Shown piece by piece: positions 35,811 through 43,976 of a stretch of DNA of 64,000 bases. The notes beneath the pieces were generated by a model. It searched no databases. It was not told the origin of the DNA and was given only the letters and a program-made list of their open reading frames with translations. The translations under genes and the position numbers were made by a program. Each line of letters begins with the position of its first letter. Positions within the stretch are counted from its first letter, which is position 1. The stretch spans positions 101,643 through 165,642 of the forward strand of contig NZ_QKOE01000008.1 in assembly GCF_003226565.1 (NCBI RefSeq). Reading direction: 5' to 3'. This stretch comes from Parazoarcus communis SWub3 = DSM 12120 (GTDB lineage: Bacteria; Pseudomonadota; Gammaproteobacteria; Burkholderiales; Rhodocyclaceae).

Positions 35811-35867
35811 CAGGAAAAACGGTAGGCTCCGCAGCAGCGGACCGGGTACCGATGCGCTGTTGCGGAG
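35811..35867 (-). terminator. Hairpin plus T-run upstream of the ACP block
   Basis: Leftward, CTCCGCAACAGC (35867-35856) pairs with GCTGCTGCGGAG (35838-35827) with one mismatch, and TTTTT follows a few bases on. This looks like a terminator for the radical SAM gene, 100 bases after its stop. A smaller hairpin with a bulge sits at 35935-35955. The ACP block therefore probably has its own promoter in the remaining spacer. Confidence 0.45.
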
Positions 35868-35969
35868 TGCAAAGGCGGAATGTTAACCGCCGTCTTGCGC
35901 CAGTGCGAGAATTTTCGCTGTTTTGTCCGGATAAGAACAGGGCATGTGCCCGTTCGCCGACTGCATTGA

Positions 35970-37595
35970 TTACGCTGCCTGAACGATCTGGATGGTCTTG
36001 CTCGCATCGGCCGGTACCACCGGCTTGGGTTTGCGCGAGACCTTGACCGGCGACATTGCCGCGATGGCGTCGGCCTGCAACTCGGGGCTGAGGAAGGGGT
36101 GCAGGCCGCGTGGCTGGCGGGGGTGCGCCGGGAAGTTCTGCGCTGCGGCTTCGATCTGTTCCTTGTTGGCGCTGAAATACCGTGCAGCCTGGATCACGCG
36201 TGGCAGGTTCTTCACCAGATGCCACAGGCTCCAGCGGTGCTGCCAGATGCGTTTGGAGAAGCGGCGGCGGTAGGCCTTGCTGTCGTAGTAGCGGCGCACA
36301 TGCCAGTTGTAGAGCGCGTCCATCTGTTCGCGCGACTCGAAGCCATTGGGCTTGAACACGAAGTTAAGGCAGTTCATCAGCCGCCAGTCTTCGTTGAAAT
36401 CGCCTTCCTTGCCGGAGACGCATTCGTCCCAGATCGGAGCGCCATACATCGGACTGAACTTGGTCATGTTCATCTCGTCGAGATCGAGCTCCAGGATGAA
36501 GTCGCTGGTTTTCTTCAGGGTCTCGGGGGTCTCACCCGGCAGGCCGAAGATGAACAGTCCCTTTGCGCGCAGGCCGGCGGCGTGGATCTGCTCCACCGTC
36601 TTGCGCACGGCGTCCAGGGTGACCCCGGTCTTGTGCCGCTCCATCATGCCGGGGTCGGCCGACTCGATGCCCATCGACACCATCAGCGCGCCAGCGCGCT
36701 TGAGCAAGGCCAGCATTTCGTCCGAGGTGTGGCCGGTGCGGATCGCACAGTTGAAGTCCACCCCCAGAGGTTTGGCGATGAGCAACTCGCACAGGTCGTG
36801 GATGCGCTTCTTGTGCGCGGTGAACAGATCATCGTAGATATTGATGTGATGCACGCCGAAGTTGTCGCGCAGGTGACGGATATGGTCGTGCACGTATTGC
36901 GGCGAGTTGTACTTGTACAGGCGCTCATACACCGTGCGGTCACAGAACGAACAGGTGTAGGGGCAGCCGCGCGAGGTGATCATGGTCGCGCCCCAGCGCT
37001 TCTCGTAGGAGAACAGCGGCAGGTGGTAGTCGTGCGGAAAGCCTGCGAGCTTTTCGTAGGCCGGGAAGGGGAGCTCGTCGAGGTCGAGGATGCGGGTGCG
37101 GCGCTCGTTGATGACCGCCTTGCCCGAACCGTCGCGGTAGATGATGTTGGCGATGTCCTTCGGATCCATGCCTTCGGCCACGTCGAGGATGGCACCCTCG
37201 CCTTCGCCGATGCACAGATAGTCGATTTCCGGGAAGTGATCGAGTAGCGGTGCGCCGATCGATGAGGTGTGCACATTGCCGAAGAAGGTCTTGATGTGCG
37301 GACGCTTGCGCTTGAGGTACTCGGCGATGTCCACCGCGTCCATGAAGCCCGAGGTGGTGGCCGAGAAGCCGACCAGCTCGGGGTTGGTGGCGAGAATCTG
37401 TTCGGCATTGGCTTCCAGCGAGGCGGGCGCATACGGCCCCATGCAGTCGTGCAGCTGGGTCGGGTGGCCGTGTTTCTCCAGCCAGGAGGCCAGTTGCAGG
37501 ATGCCGATCGGCGCCATGCGGTTGGCAAGGATGGTGAAGTCGGGCTGGCCGGGCACGAAGTTGAACCCGGCGGGATGAACGAGGGTTACACGCAT
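35970..37595 (-). CDS. B12-binding-domain radical SAM protein
   Basis: 541-aa protein with the two-domain layout of cobalamin-dependent radical SAM enzymes: an N-terminal B12-binding-like Rossmann domain (about 1-140; MAPIGILQLASWLEKHGH, NPELVGFSATTSGF), then a radical SAM core with TSRGCPYTCSFCDR (Cys211, Cys215, Cys218 binding the 4Fe-4S cluster). No clear DxHxxG cobalamin motif is visible, so B12 binding is uncertain. ATG 37595 begins MRVTLVHPAGFNF, typical of the class. It has spacers on both sides (163 and 184 bases) yet sits inside the pigment locus between a KS and an ACP. Candidate reactions are methylation, cyclisation or cleavage; none can be chosen from sequence. Confidence 0.83.
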   Translation of the reverse strand: MRVTLVHPAGFNFVPGQPDFTILANRMAPIGILQLASWLEKHGHPTQLHDCMGPYAPASLEANAEQILATNPELVGFSATTSGFMDAVDIAEYLKRKRPHIKTFFGNVHTSSIGAPLLDHFPEIDYLCIGEGEGAILDVAEGMDPKDIANIIYRDGSGKAVINERRTRILDLDELPFPAYEKLAGFPHDYHLPLFSYEKRWGATMITSRGCPYTCSFCDRTVYERLYKYNSPQYVHDHIRHLRDNFGVHHINIYDDLFTAHKKRIHDLCELLIAKPLGVDFNCAIRTGHTSDEMLALLKRAGALMVSMGIESADPGMMERHKTGVTLDAVRKTVEQIHAAGLRAKGLFIFGLPGETPETLKKTSDFILELDLDEMNMTKFSPMYGAPIWDECVSGKEGDFNEDWRLMNCLNFVFKPNGFESREQMDALYNWHVRRYYDSKAYRRRFSKRIWQHRWSLWHLVKNLPRVIQAARYFSANKEQIEAAAQNFPAHPRQPRGLHPFLSPELQADAIAAMSPVKVSRKPKPVVPADASKTIQIVQAA

Positions 37596-37758
37596 GGTCG
37601 GGGCGCTCTCTGAGGGGTTGGAGGTGGGCCTTCTGCCGGGCCGCTGCTTGTGCGGTGATTGTGCGGCAATTCCGTGCCCCAGGTAAGGGGTTTTTTCCGG
37701 ATTGTCTCGAAAATATGGAGTGAATTCAGAGGGCTGTGGAGTATCCGGGAGCGTGCGG

Positions 37759-39318
37759 CTAGTGCTCGAAGCAATGCCACTGCGCACGGTGACGGTCGTC
37801 GCCAGGTTCGACGATGCCGCACAGCACCCGGTCGTGGCGGCCTTCGCGAAGCCATGCCGTGGCCAGTTGCATCATGCGCTGCAGATGGATGACCTCATCG
37901 CCGGTGATCGGCAGGTGGCAGACGTAGTCGATGTCGGGCCACATCTTCTGCATGGGTAGCGCCGCCAGTGCCGCCTGGGTGGCGAGGAAGTCGAAGGGCA
38001 TCGGGTCCTCGCCACGCAGGCAGAGGTCGGCCAGCACCGTGGTGAAGGCATGGCGGGGGCCGCTGCGCGAGGCAAACAGCACGGCGGTGGAGCGTGTCGG
38101 GGGGCGATCCTGAAGGATGTCTGCGACGCCGACCAGACAGGCTTCGGTCAGCGCACCTGCCCGACGCAGGGGGGCGCCATGCAGGGCTCGGGCCCGGGCG
38201 GAAAGCGTCTTGCTGTCCAGTTCGAGCTGGGTGGCGTGGCTTGCCGGACAGGCATCGGGCTGAACGTCCAGCTCGCGGGTGTGCAGCGACGAGTGGGCTG
38301 CCGTATCTGCGCTTATCACCAGCGCACCGATGCTGCCACCGAAGCCGATCAGGTCGAGCAGGATGTGACGTGGCTGAGCGCCGGCCTGCGCCAGGTCTGC
38401 CAGCAACAGGGTGAGTTCGGCCAGGCCGCTGGCACCCAGGGTATGTCCGATGCCTGATTTGTACTCGCGTTGCGGCGGGTCTTGCGTACCAAAGACCGCA
38501 TCCAGTGCGTTGGCTTCAGCGTCGGCGGTGGCGGAAAGTCCGCCGCCATGAGGCTTGAGCAGGTCGATCTCGGCCGCGGTGAGGCGGGCGTCGTCGAGCG
38601 CTGCGTGGATCACCTGGGCAATGATGCGACCGTCGGGTGAAGGCCCGGTGGGCGAGTGGCTGTCCACCCCCAGGCGACAGGCGGCAAGCTGCCATCCGGT
38701 GCCCGGTTGTGCACTCAACACGACGCCGGCAACCGCCTCACCAAGCACCAGCCCGGCACCCTCCGGGGTGTCGGCGAGCAGGCCAAGACCGGCAAAGCCC
38801 GCCAGGGTGGTGTCGTTGGCCAGCTCGATGCCGAGCACCACGGCATGTTCCAGGTGGCCGTGGCGGATCTGTGTGGCAGCCGCGTCGAGCGCAGCCAGTG
38901 CCGAGGTGCAGGTGGTGGAAAAAGTCCATGGCGTACCGCCGATGCCCAGCCACTGCGCGAGCTGGGCGGAGAAGGCCGCGGCGTCGGTCGGCAGCGAGAT
39001 CGTGCCAAGCTTGCGCGCATCCTCTTCAATTGCACCGATCTGCAGTGATGACGAGGCGACGAACAGCGCGCTGCGGCAGGCATCGGCAGTGGGCAGCGCG
39101 GGCATCAAGGCCTGGCCGACATGCCGGACTGCACGCCGTGCGCGGGTCAGCCAGTCGGGGTCGTCAAACGGGAGGCGGTAGCAGGGCCAGTCGCGATCGA
39201 GCAGGCGATGTCGTGTGCTTGGTCGGGTGCCTGCACGCAGGGCGGCAAGTGCGGTGCCGGTGTCGCTGCCGAGCGCTGAGCAATGGCCGAGGGCGGCGAT
39301 GTACACCGGCCGGTTCAT
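37759..39318 (-). CDS. Beta-ketoacyl-ACP synthase with long C-terminal extension
   Basis: 519 aa, about 110-120 longer than a normal KAS I/II. The KS part (1-340) keeps the triad: Cys137 in FSTTCTSALAALDA, His257 in KPHGGGLSAT (the usual HGTGT is altered to HGGGL) and His292 in KSGIGHTLGASG. Residues about 345-519 contain VLFASRSGPRHAFTTVLADL and QLATAWLREGRHDRVLCGI, which resemble a degenerate chain-length-factor domain (Ketoacyl-synt_2). So this looks like a KS-CLF fusion. Overlaps the second ACP gene by 4 bases. Which chain (polyene or resorcinol acyl) it extends is unknown. Confidence 0.84.
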   Translation of the reverse strand: MNRPVYIAALGHCSALGSDTGTALAALRAGTRPSTRHRLLDRDWPCYRLPFDDPDWLTRARRAVRHVGQALMPALPTADACRSALFVASSSLQIGAIEEDARKLGTISLPTDAAAFSAQLAQWLGIGGTPWTFSTTCTSALAALDAAATQIRHGHLEHAVVLGIELANDTTLAGFAGLGLLADTPEGAGLVLGEAVAGVVLSAQPGTGWQLAACRLGVDSHSPTGPSPDGRIIAQVIHAALDDARLTAAEIDLLKPHGGGLSATADAEANALDAVFGTQDPPQREYKSGIGHTLGASGLAELTLLLADLAQAGAQPRHILLDLIGFGGSIGALVISADTAAHSSLHTRELDVQPDACPASHATQLELDSKTLSARARALHGAPLRRAGALTEACLVGVADILQDRPPTRSTAVLFASRSGPRHAFTTVLADLCLRGEDPMPFDFLATQAALAALPMQKMWPDIDYVCHLPITGDEVIHLQRMMQLATAWLREGRHDRVLCGIVEPGDDRHRAQWHCFEH

Positions 39319-39581
39319 GTACGGCTGGCAAGGAATGCGTCGAGGTGTTCGGCCAGGTTGGCGACACTGGACAGGATGCGACGGGTTTCCTTGCTATCGG
39401 TCAGGCGCAGGCCGTATTGCTTCTGCAGCGCCATCGATACCTGCAGTGCATCGAGCGAATCCAGCGCCAGGGGCGCGTCGGGGCCGAACAGGGCTTCGTC
39501 GTCGGTGATGCTCGCTGGATCGCAATCCTTGTCACAGGACGCCACGATCAGGATCTTGATCGCGTGTTTCAGGTCATTCAT
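39315..39581 (-). CDS. Acyl carrier protein (second)
   Basis: 88-aa acyl carrier protein; the carrier Ser lies in LALDSLDALQVSMAL. It differs from the other ACP in having Cys residues near the N-terminus (ASCDKDCDP). Coupled to the extended KS, so the two probably act together. Ten bases upstream is the ABC permease gene. Confidence 0.88.
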   Translation of the reverse strand: MNDLKHAIKILIVASCDKDCDPASITDDEALFGPDAPLALDSLDALQVSMALQKQYGLRLTDSKETRRILSSVANLAEHLDAFLASRT

Positions 39582-39590
39582 GAGGGGTCG

Positions 39591-40829
39591 TCAGCAATGT
39601 GCGCGGCGGGCGCGCCGGTTCAGCAGGATGGCCACCACCAGTGCGGCGAGGGCGAAGCATACCAGTGCCGCTGCCGGCAGCACGATGTCGCTGCTGCCAC
39701 CGTTGCGCAGCATCACTCGATGAAAGCCGTCCAATGCCCAGGCCATCGGGGATAGCTGGGTCAGCGCCTGCATGCCGGCGGGCATGACGAACTTGGGCAC
39801 CATGATGCCGCCGATGGCACCCATCAGGATGTTGCCGACGCCGCCGAACACCGTAGCCTGTTCGGCGGTGCGGGCCAGGCTGGCGATCAGCAAGGCCCAG
39901 GCCACTGCAGCCACGCTGACGGCGGCTGTCATCAGCCACAGTGCGAACAGCGCGCTGCCGTTGCCGGGCAACACCAACGCTTCACCGCCGGCCAGTGGCA
40001 CCAGGTAACGGCCCACCAGCACCATGACCACTGCCTGGACCTGATTGACGACAAAGAATGGCAGCAGCTTGCCGGCCAGGATCAGCCCAAAGGACACTTG
40101 CTGGGTGGCCAGGCGCTGCAGCGTGCCATGCTGGCGCTCGGCGATGAACACCGCCGAGATCGGCACCACGACGAAGAACATCGAGAAGATCAGCCAGGCA
40201 GGGACATTTTGCTGCACCGATGAGGGCAGCACGGGTGCCGGGTCGAGCGTCGTCTCCCCGCGCACTGCCTCGGTCGCGACCTCCAGCGCCGGTCGGCGTT
40301 CGGGGATGTCGCGCAGTTCCGGGATCATCAGGGCTCGACCGAGGCGGTCGAGCACGCTGGCAAGTTGCTGCCGGCTCAGTTCGGCCTCGACCTGCTGGCG
40401 AAAGCCGTTGCGTACGGCCAGTGGCACAGTGGGGTCGGCGAGCAGGCGCAGCGTTGTGGCGGAGGGGGCATCGGTTCTTGCCGCTGCGTCCAGCGCTGCA
40501 CCGAAACCTTCCGGCAGCACGATGACGAAGGCGATGCGGCCTGCAGCAATCTCGCGGCGTGCCGTTTGTTCATCTGCCAGGCGGCCGAACTCGCGCAGGA
40601 TGTCGACCGTACCGAGACGGGCTTCGAAGGCCGCCGAGGTCGGGGTGTCGTCCAGGTCCACCACTGCATAGCCCAGGTCTGCCGGCACGCCGGGCACGAA
40701 GGCGTCGCGCAGCGCCAGCGACATCACCAGGATGAAGATCGCCGGCATGATGAACAGCGCGGCCAGCCCGTGCCGGTCACGCAAGAGCGCGAGGGTTTCC
40801 TTGCGCCAGAGGGCAAGCAGTCGGGTCAC
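39591..40829 (-). CDS. ABC-2 type transporter permease
   Basis: 412-aa membrane protein of the ABC-2 family: one N-terminal helix, a long periplasmic domain (about residues 45-215), then five or six C-terminal helices (LIFSMFFVVVPISAVFIAER, GGVGNILMGAIGGIMVP). This is the YhhJ/YbhR-like export type. Its ATPase partner is at 41437-42360, separated from it by a thioesterase gene. Likely exports pigment or lipid conjugate. Confidence 0.88.
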   Translation of the reverse strand: MTRLLALWRKETLALLRDRHGLAALFIMPAIFILVMSLALRDAFVPGVPADLGYAVVDLDDTPTSAAFEARLGTVDILREFGRLADEQTARREIAAGRIAFVIVLPEGFGAALDAAARTDAPSATTLRLLADPTVPLAVRNGFRQQVEAELSRQQLASVLDRLGRALMIPELRDIPERRPALEVATEAVRGETTLDPAPVLPSSVQQNVPAWLIFSMFFVVVPISAVFIAERQHGTLQRLATQQVSFGLILAGKLLPFFVVNQVQAVVMVLVGRYLVPLAGGEALVLPGNGSALFALWLMTAAVSVAAVAWALLIASLARTAEQATVFGGVGNILMGAIGGIMVPKFVMPAGMQALTQLSPMAWALDGFHRVMLRNGGSSDIVLPAAALVCFALAALVVAILLNRRARRAHC

Positions 40830-40835
40830 GCCTGG

Positions 40836-41333
40836 TCAGTCAGCAGCGTCATCGGCATGACCATGGGTTTCGGCAAAGCGTCGGGCCAGTTCCAGGCGCA
40901 GTGCCTTGCGTGCCTCGGCTGCCTCGAAGCGGCGCTTTTCCTTGGGGCTGAAGGGGCGTAGCGGCGGGACCGGTACCGGCTTGCCGTCGTCGTCCACTGC
41001 AACCATGGTGAAGAAGCAGCTGTTGGCGTGGCGGACTTCCTGAGTCCGGATATTCTCGGCGACGACCTTGATGCCGATTTCCATCGACGATTTGCCGGTG
41101 TAATTGACGCTGGCCAGGAAGGTGACCAGTTCGCCGACCATGATCGGCTGGCGGAACATGACCTGATCGACCGACAGTGTGACCACGTAGCGCGCCGCGT
41201 AGCGACTGGCACAGGCATAGGCGACCTGGTCGAGCAGACGCAGTATCGCACCGCCGTGCACCTTGCCCGAGAAGTTGGCCATGTCGGGCGTCATCAGCAC
41301 GGTCATCGTCAGTTGGTGGGCGGGCAGATCCAT
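40836..41333 (-). CDS. Acyl-CoA thioesterase, hotdog (YciA/BACH type)
   Basis: 165-aa hotdog thioesterase: MTPDMANFSGKVHGGAILRL holds the catalytic-region motif (N..G.VHGG), then SVDQVMFRQPIMVGELVTF. Start ATG 41333 follows CAGGAA. It ends six bases before the ABC permease, and the ABC ATPase lies just upstream, so it splits the transporter pair. It may release free acyl or polyene acid, or hydrolyse stray CoA esters. Confidence 0.88.
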   Translation of the reverse strand: MDLPAHQLTMTVLMTPDMANFSGKVHGGAILRLLDQVAYACASRYAARYVVTLSVDQVMFRQPIMVGELVTFLASVNYTGKSSMEIGIKVVAENIRTQEVRHANSCFFTMVAVDDDGKPVPVPPLRPFSPKEKRRFEAAEARKALRLELARRFAETHGHADDAAD

Positions 41334-41436
41334 GATTTCCTGAGGGGAGGGAGGGAGTGATGAGGGTAACCCAGCCCGGCCGGGTTTGTCGTCAACCCAG
41401 GGAAGGGCGGCGCGGCGTTCAGTGCGGGTAGGGCAC

Positions 41437-42360
41437 TCAATCGCGTAGCGAGCGTTGAGTCAGTTGCATGAAGCGTTGTTCGAGGTTGCGCTCACCCAGG
41501 CTGAGTCCAAGTGGGGCAAGGCCGGCGTCGGCCAGTTCGGCGAGGATCCGGGGCAGTGTGGCCATGGTGACCGGCGCAAGGGTCACTTCGCGTCCGCAGG
41601 TGGTGAAGCTTGCATGGCGCGTTGCCCAGGTGTGCGCGAGTGTGGCCGGGAGTGGCTGGGGCAGGCGCAGATGCAGGCTGGGGACGTCGTCCGCCAGCAG
41701 TGTGGCCAGGCTGCCATGCGTCAGTACCCGGCCATGATCGATGATGGCGATGTCGTCGCACAGTGCCTCGACCTCTTCCATGTAATGACTGGTATAGATG
41801 ATGGTTTTGCCATGTTTTGCAAGCGTGCGGATGGCGTCGAGCAGGAAGTGCCGGGATTGTGGATCGACGCCGACGGTGGGCTCGTCCAGCAGCAGGATGT
41901 CGGGATCGGCGAGCAGGCCGATGGCCAGGTTCAGGCGCCGGCGCAGGCCGCCGGAAAGCTCTCCGGCGAGTTGGCGGGTGACGCCTTCGAGGCGGGCGAA
42001 CTCGATCGCTGCCGCGCTGCGGCTGGCCTGTGTGCGCCGGTCGAGACCCTGTACGCCGGCAAAGAAGGCCAGGTTCTCCGCCACCGTCAGCATGGGGTAG
42101 AAGGCATGGTCTTGCGGCACCAGGGCGATTGCGTTGGGGTAGGTGCGGCGGAAATCGGTCAGTGCCGTGTCCCGGATACGGATGCTGCCGTGGTGGGGGC
42201 TGAGCAGTCCGGAGAGCAGCGATATCAAGGTGGTCTTGCCGGCGCCGTTGGGACCCAGCAGCCCGAACAGGCTGCCAGGGGCAATCTGCAGGCTTACGCC
42301 GTCCAGTGCCGGACGGTTGGCGCTGCGGTAGCGATAAACCAGCTTGTCGATGCAGATCAT
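41437..42360 (-). CDS. ABC transporter ATP-binding protein
   Basis: 307-aa ABC ATPase of the drug/lipid export subfamily: GLLGPNGAGKTTL (Walker A), ELSGGLRRRLNLAIGL (signature), ILLLDEPTVGVDP (Walker B) and TSHYMEEVEALC (switch His). ATG 42360 gives MICIDKLVYRYRS; a TTG at 42390 would add ten residues. Partner permease at 39591-40829. The C-terminal third is an accessory domain of the kind found with ABC-2 permeases. Confidence 0.9.
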   Translation of the reverse strand: MICIDKLVYRYRSANRPALDGVSLQIAPGSLFGLLGPNGAGKTTLISLLSGLLSPHHGSIRIRDTALTDFRRTYPNAIALVPQDHAFYPMLTVAENLAFFAGVQGLDRRTQASRSAAAIEFARLEGVTRQLAGELSGGLRRRLNLAIGLLADPDILLLDEPTVGVDPQSRHFLLDAIRTLAKHGKTIIYTSHYMEEVEALCDDIAIIDHGRVLTHGSLATLLADDVPSLHLRLPQPLPATLAHTWATRHASFTTCGREVTLAPVTMATLPRILAELADAGLAPLGLSLGERNLEQRFMQLTQRSLRD

Positions 42361-42473
42361 GGCGCGCCGGTGGATCCATGTTGTGGGCAAGGCGCGGGCG
42401 GACGACGGGCTTGCTGCAAGGCGTCTGGGCGGCTGCGTCCGTACGGCGCCGGGGTCAGCAAGGGCATGGCCGG

Positions 42474-43475
42474 CTACCGGGTGGCGTGATCGAGCCGGGT
42501 GAAGAGTTCGCGCTCGCGCTGGCCCTGGTGTCGCAGCAGGGCGGCAAGGCGTGGGCCGTCGAAGGGGTCGCGGTCGCGGATCATGCGGGCGGCCGCCAGG
42601 GCGAACTCACGCCAGCCGTCGCCGATTTCCACCAGTTCGCCGGCCAGATCGGCGAAGGCCGGGCGGGCGAGACGGTCAGCGGCCTCCTCCAGGAAGGAGG
42701 CGTACATATAGCGGAACCCCCCGCCACCGGTGCCGATTTCCTCCTGCATCCGCACCAGATGGCCGACGAAGAGCTTGGACTGCGCCACCTGCTCTCCGGC
42801 AGGCAGGCGCTCGACGGCACGCGCGACGCGTTCGACACCCCGCACCCCGATTAGCGGCAAAGGGGCACGCAGCATGATGCGCACCGTCTTGCGGATGGCT
42901 GCAGGGATGGCCTGTTGCCAGTCCGGTTCGACCGGCCGGCCTTCAGGGTAGTAGAGCAGACCCTTGGGCGCGAGCACGCCGCGGGCGAAGCGCGCCCGGG
43001 CCAGATCGGCGCTGGCGCAGCGTACCGGCTCTTCGAACACCGGGTCGGACAGCAGGTAGTCGTCGCCGTCGCGGCCGTAGGCAAGCACGTTGTGGGCGTT
43101 GAAGTGAAAGCGCAGGTCGGGCGGGAAATAAGGCAGCCAGAACACCGAGGTCTGCAAGCCGACGACCTGGCCCGCGTCGAGCAGCGCATCGAGACGCGCA
43201 CGGCCCTTTTCGGCGCTGCGGAAGGTTTCGGTACGCATCTTCAAGCCAAGGGGTTTCTGCAGGCCACGGATGATCGCGCGTGGCGGCATCCGGTAGGCGA
43301 CCAATGGCAGACCGCCAAGCTTGACGAAGGGCAGGTAGGCGAAGGAGATTGCCGAGGCCAGCCCGAGCGCCATCGGTTCGGATAGCGGCAGGCCGTAGTG
43401 ACGGACGATGGCCGACATGACGCCACTTTCGCAGTGCGAGGCGTGCTGGTGCCTGAAGTCGGAAGGCGTGTTCAT
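42474..43475 (-). CDS. BtrH N-terminal domain / DUF4872 protein
   Basis: 333 aa. The N-terminus has RHQHASHCESGVMSAIVRHY with a Cys (residue 15) preceded by His, as in the BtrH N-terminal domain (a papain-like acyl-transferase fold; BtrH of butirosin moves gamma-glutamyl from an ACP to an amine). HFNAHNVLAYGRDGDDYLL supplies the likely catalytic His. The C-terminal half is DUF4872-like. Such genes accompany darA/darB. A reasonable role is acyl transfer from ACP, for example joining polyene and resorcinol, but this is inference. Confidence 0.78.
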   Translation of the reverse strand: MNTPSDFRHQHASHCESGVMSAIVRHYGLPLSEPMALGLASAISFAYLPFVKLGGLPLVAYRMPPRAIIRGLQKPLGLKMRTETFRSAEKGRARLDALLDAGQVVGLQTSVFWLPYFPPDLRFHFNAHNVLAYGRDGDDYLLSDPVFEEPVRCASADLARARFARGVLAPKGLLYYPEGRPVEPDWQQAIPAAIRKTVRIMLRAPLPLIGVRGVERVARAVERLPAGEQVAQSKLFVGHLVRMQEEIGTGGGGFRYMYASFLEEAADRLARPAFADLAGELVEIGDGWREFALAAARMIRDRDPFDGPRLAALLRHQGQRERELFTRLDHATR

Positions 43476-43575
43476 TTGGCAAGCCTGTATCGGGCGTTAT
43501 GACCGGCCGGAAAAAGGGCTGCGGGCTGATGGGGCCTGATGCGGCCAGCCCGATAGAGATGGAACGCTGGCAAAT

Positions 43576-43974
43576 TCATGGATCGAGGCGGTCGAGCCGT
43601 TGAGTTTCGATCCCGAGTGCGGCGGCGTAGCGTGCGCGCAGGGCCGGGCTCAGTCGCGCAAAGACCGCCGGGCGCAGGTGACGGCGTACCCGCCATGCCC
43701 ACAGGCCGGTGACCTGGGACAGCAGCGTGATGTCCATGCGCGCCCGGTACATGTGGTATTCCAGCGGCGAGGTTTCGCCTGCAAGGGCCCGACGACGCGC
43801 GTCTGCGGCCAGGCGTTCGAGTTCCTCCACCGCCTGGCGGGTGACGATCTCCTCGGCTTCCCAGCCCTGTGAAGCGACGATGCCGATGCGGCCATCGGCG
43901 CCACGGGCGTACATTGCCTTGCGCTGACCGCCCAGCGTGGTGTTGCCTTCCTGCGGAACGTCTTCTGCCTTCAT
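43576..43974 (-). CDS. Hypothetical protein between DarB-like and BtrH-like genes
   Basis: 132-aa protein I do not recognise. ATG 43974 lies two bases after the DarB-like stop, so it is coupled to it. No signal peptide or membrane helix. The middle is highly charged and helical (IVTRQAVEELERLAADARRR) with a short hydrophobic patch near YRARMDITLLSQVTGLWAW, ending in LRARYAAALGIETQRLDRL. The opening MKAEDVPQEGNTTLGGQRKA looks disordered. A small adaptor or regulatory subunit for the DAR enzymes is possible. Confidence 0.7.
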   Translation of the reverse strand: MKAEDVPQEGNTTLGGQRKAMYARGADGRIGIVASQGWEAEEIVTRQAVEELERLAADARRRALAGETSPLEYHMYRARMDITLLSQVTGLWAWRVRRHLRPAVFARLSPALRARYAAALGIETQRLDRLDP

Positions 43975-43976
43975 CG

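Noticed and set aside
36099..37247. Rightward frame opposite the radical SAM gene
   Set aside because: The leftward frame has the CxxxCxxC cluster and family N-terminus; this one is antisense.
37686..37700. CCCC-N6-GGGG followed by T6 as a terminator in the spacer after the extended KS gene
   Set aside because: Only four pairs, and the T-run is on the strand opposite to the surrounding genes.
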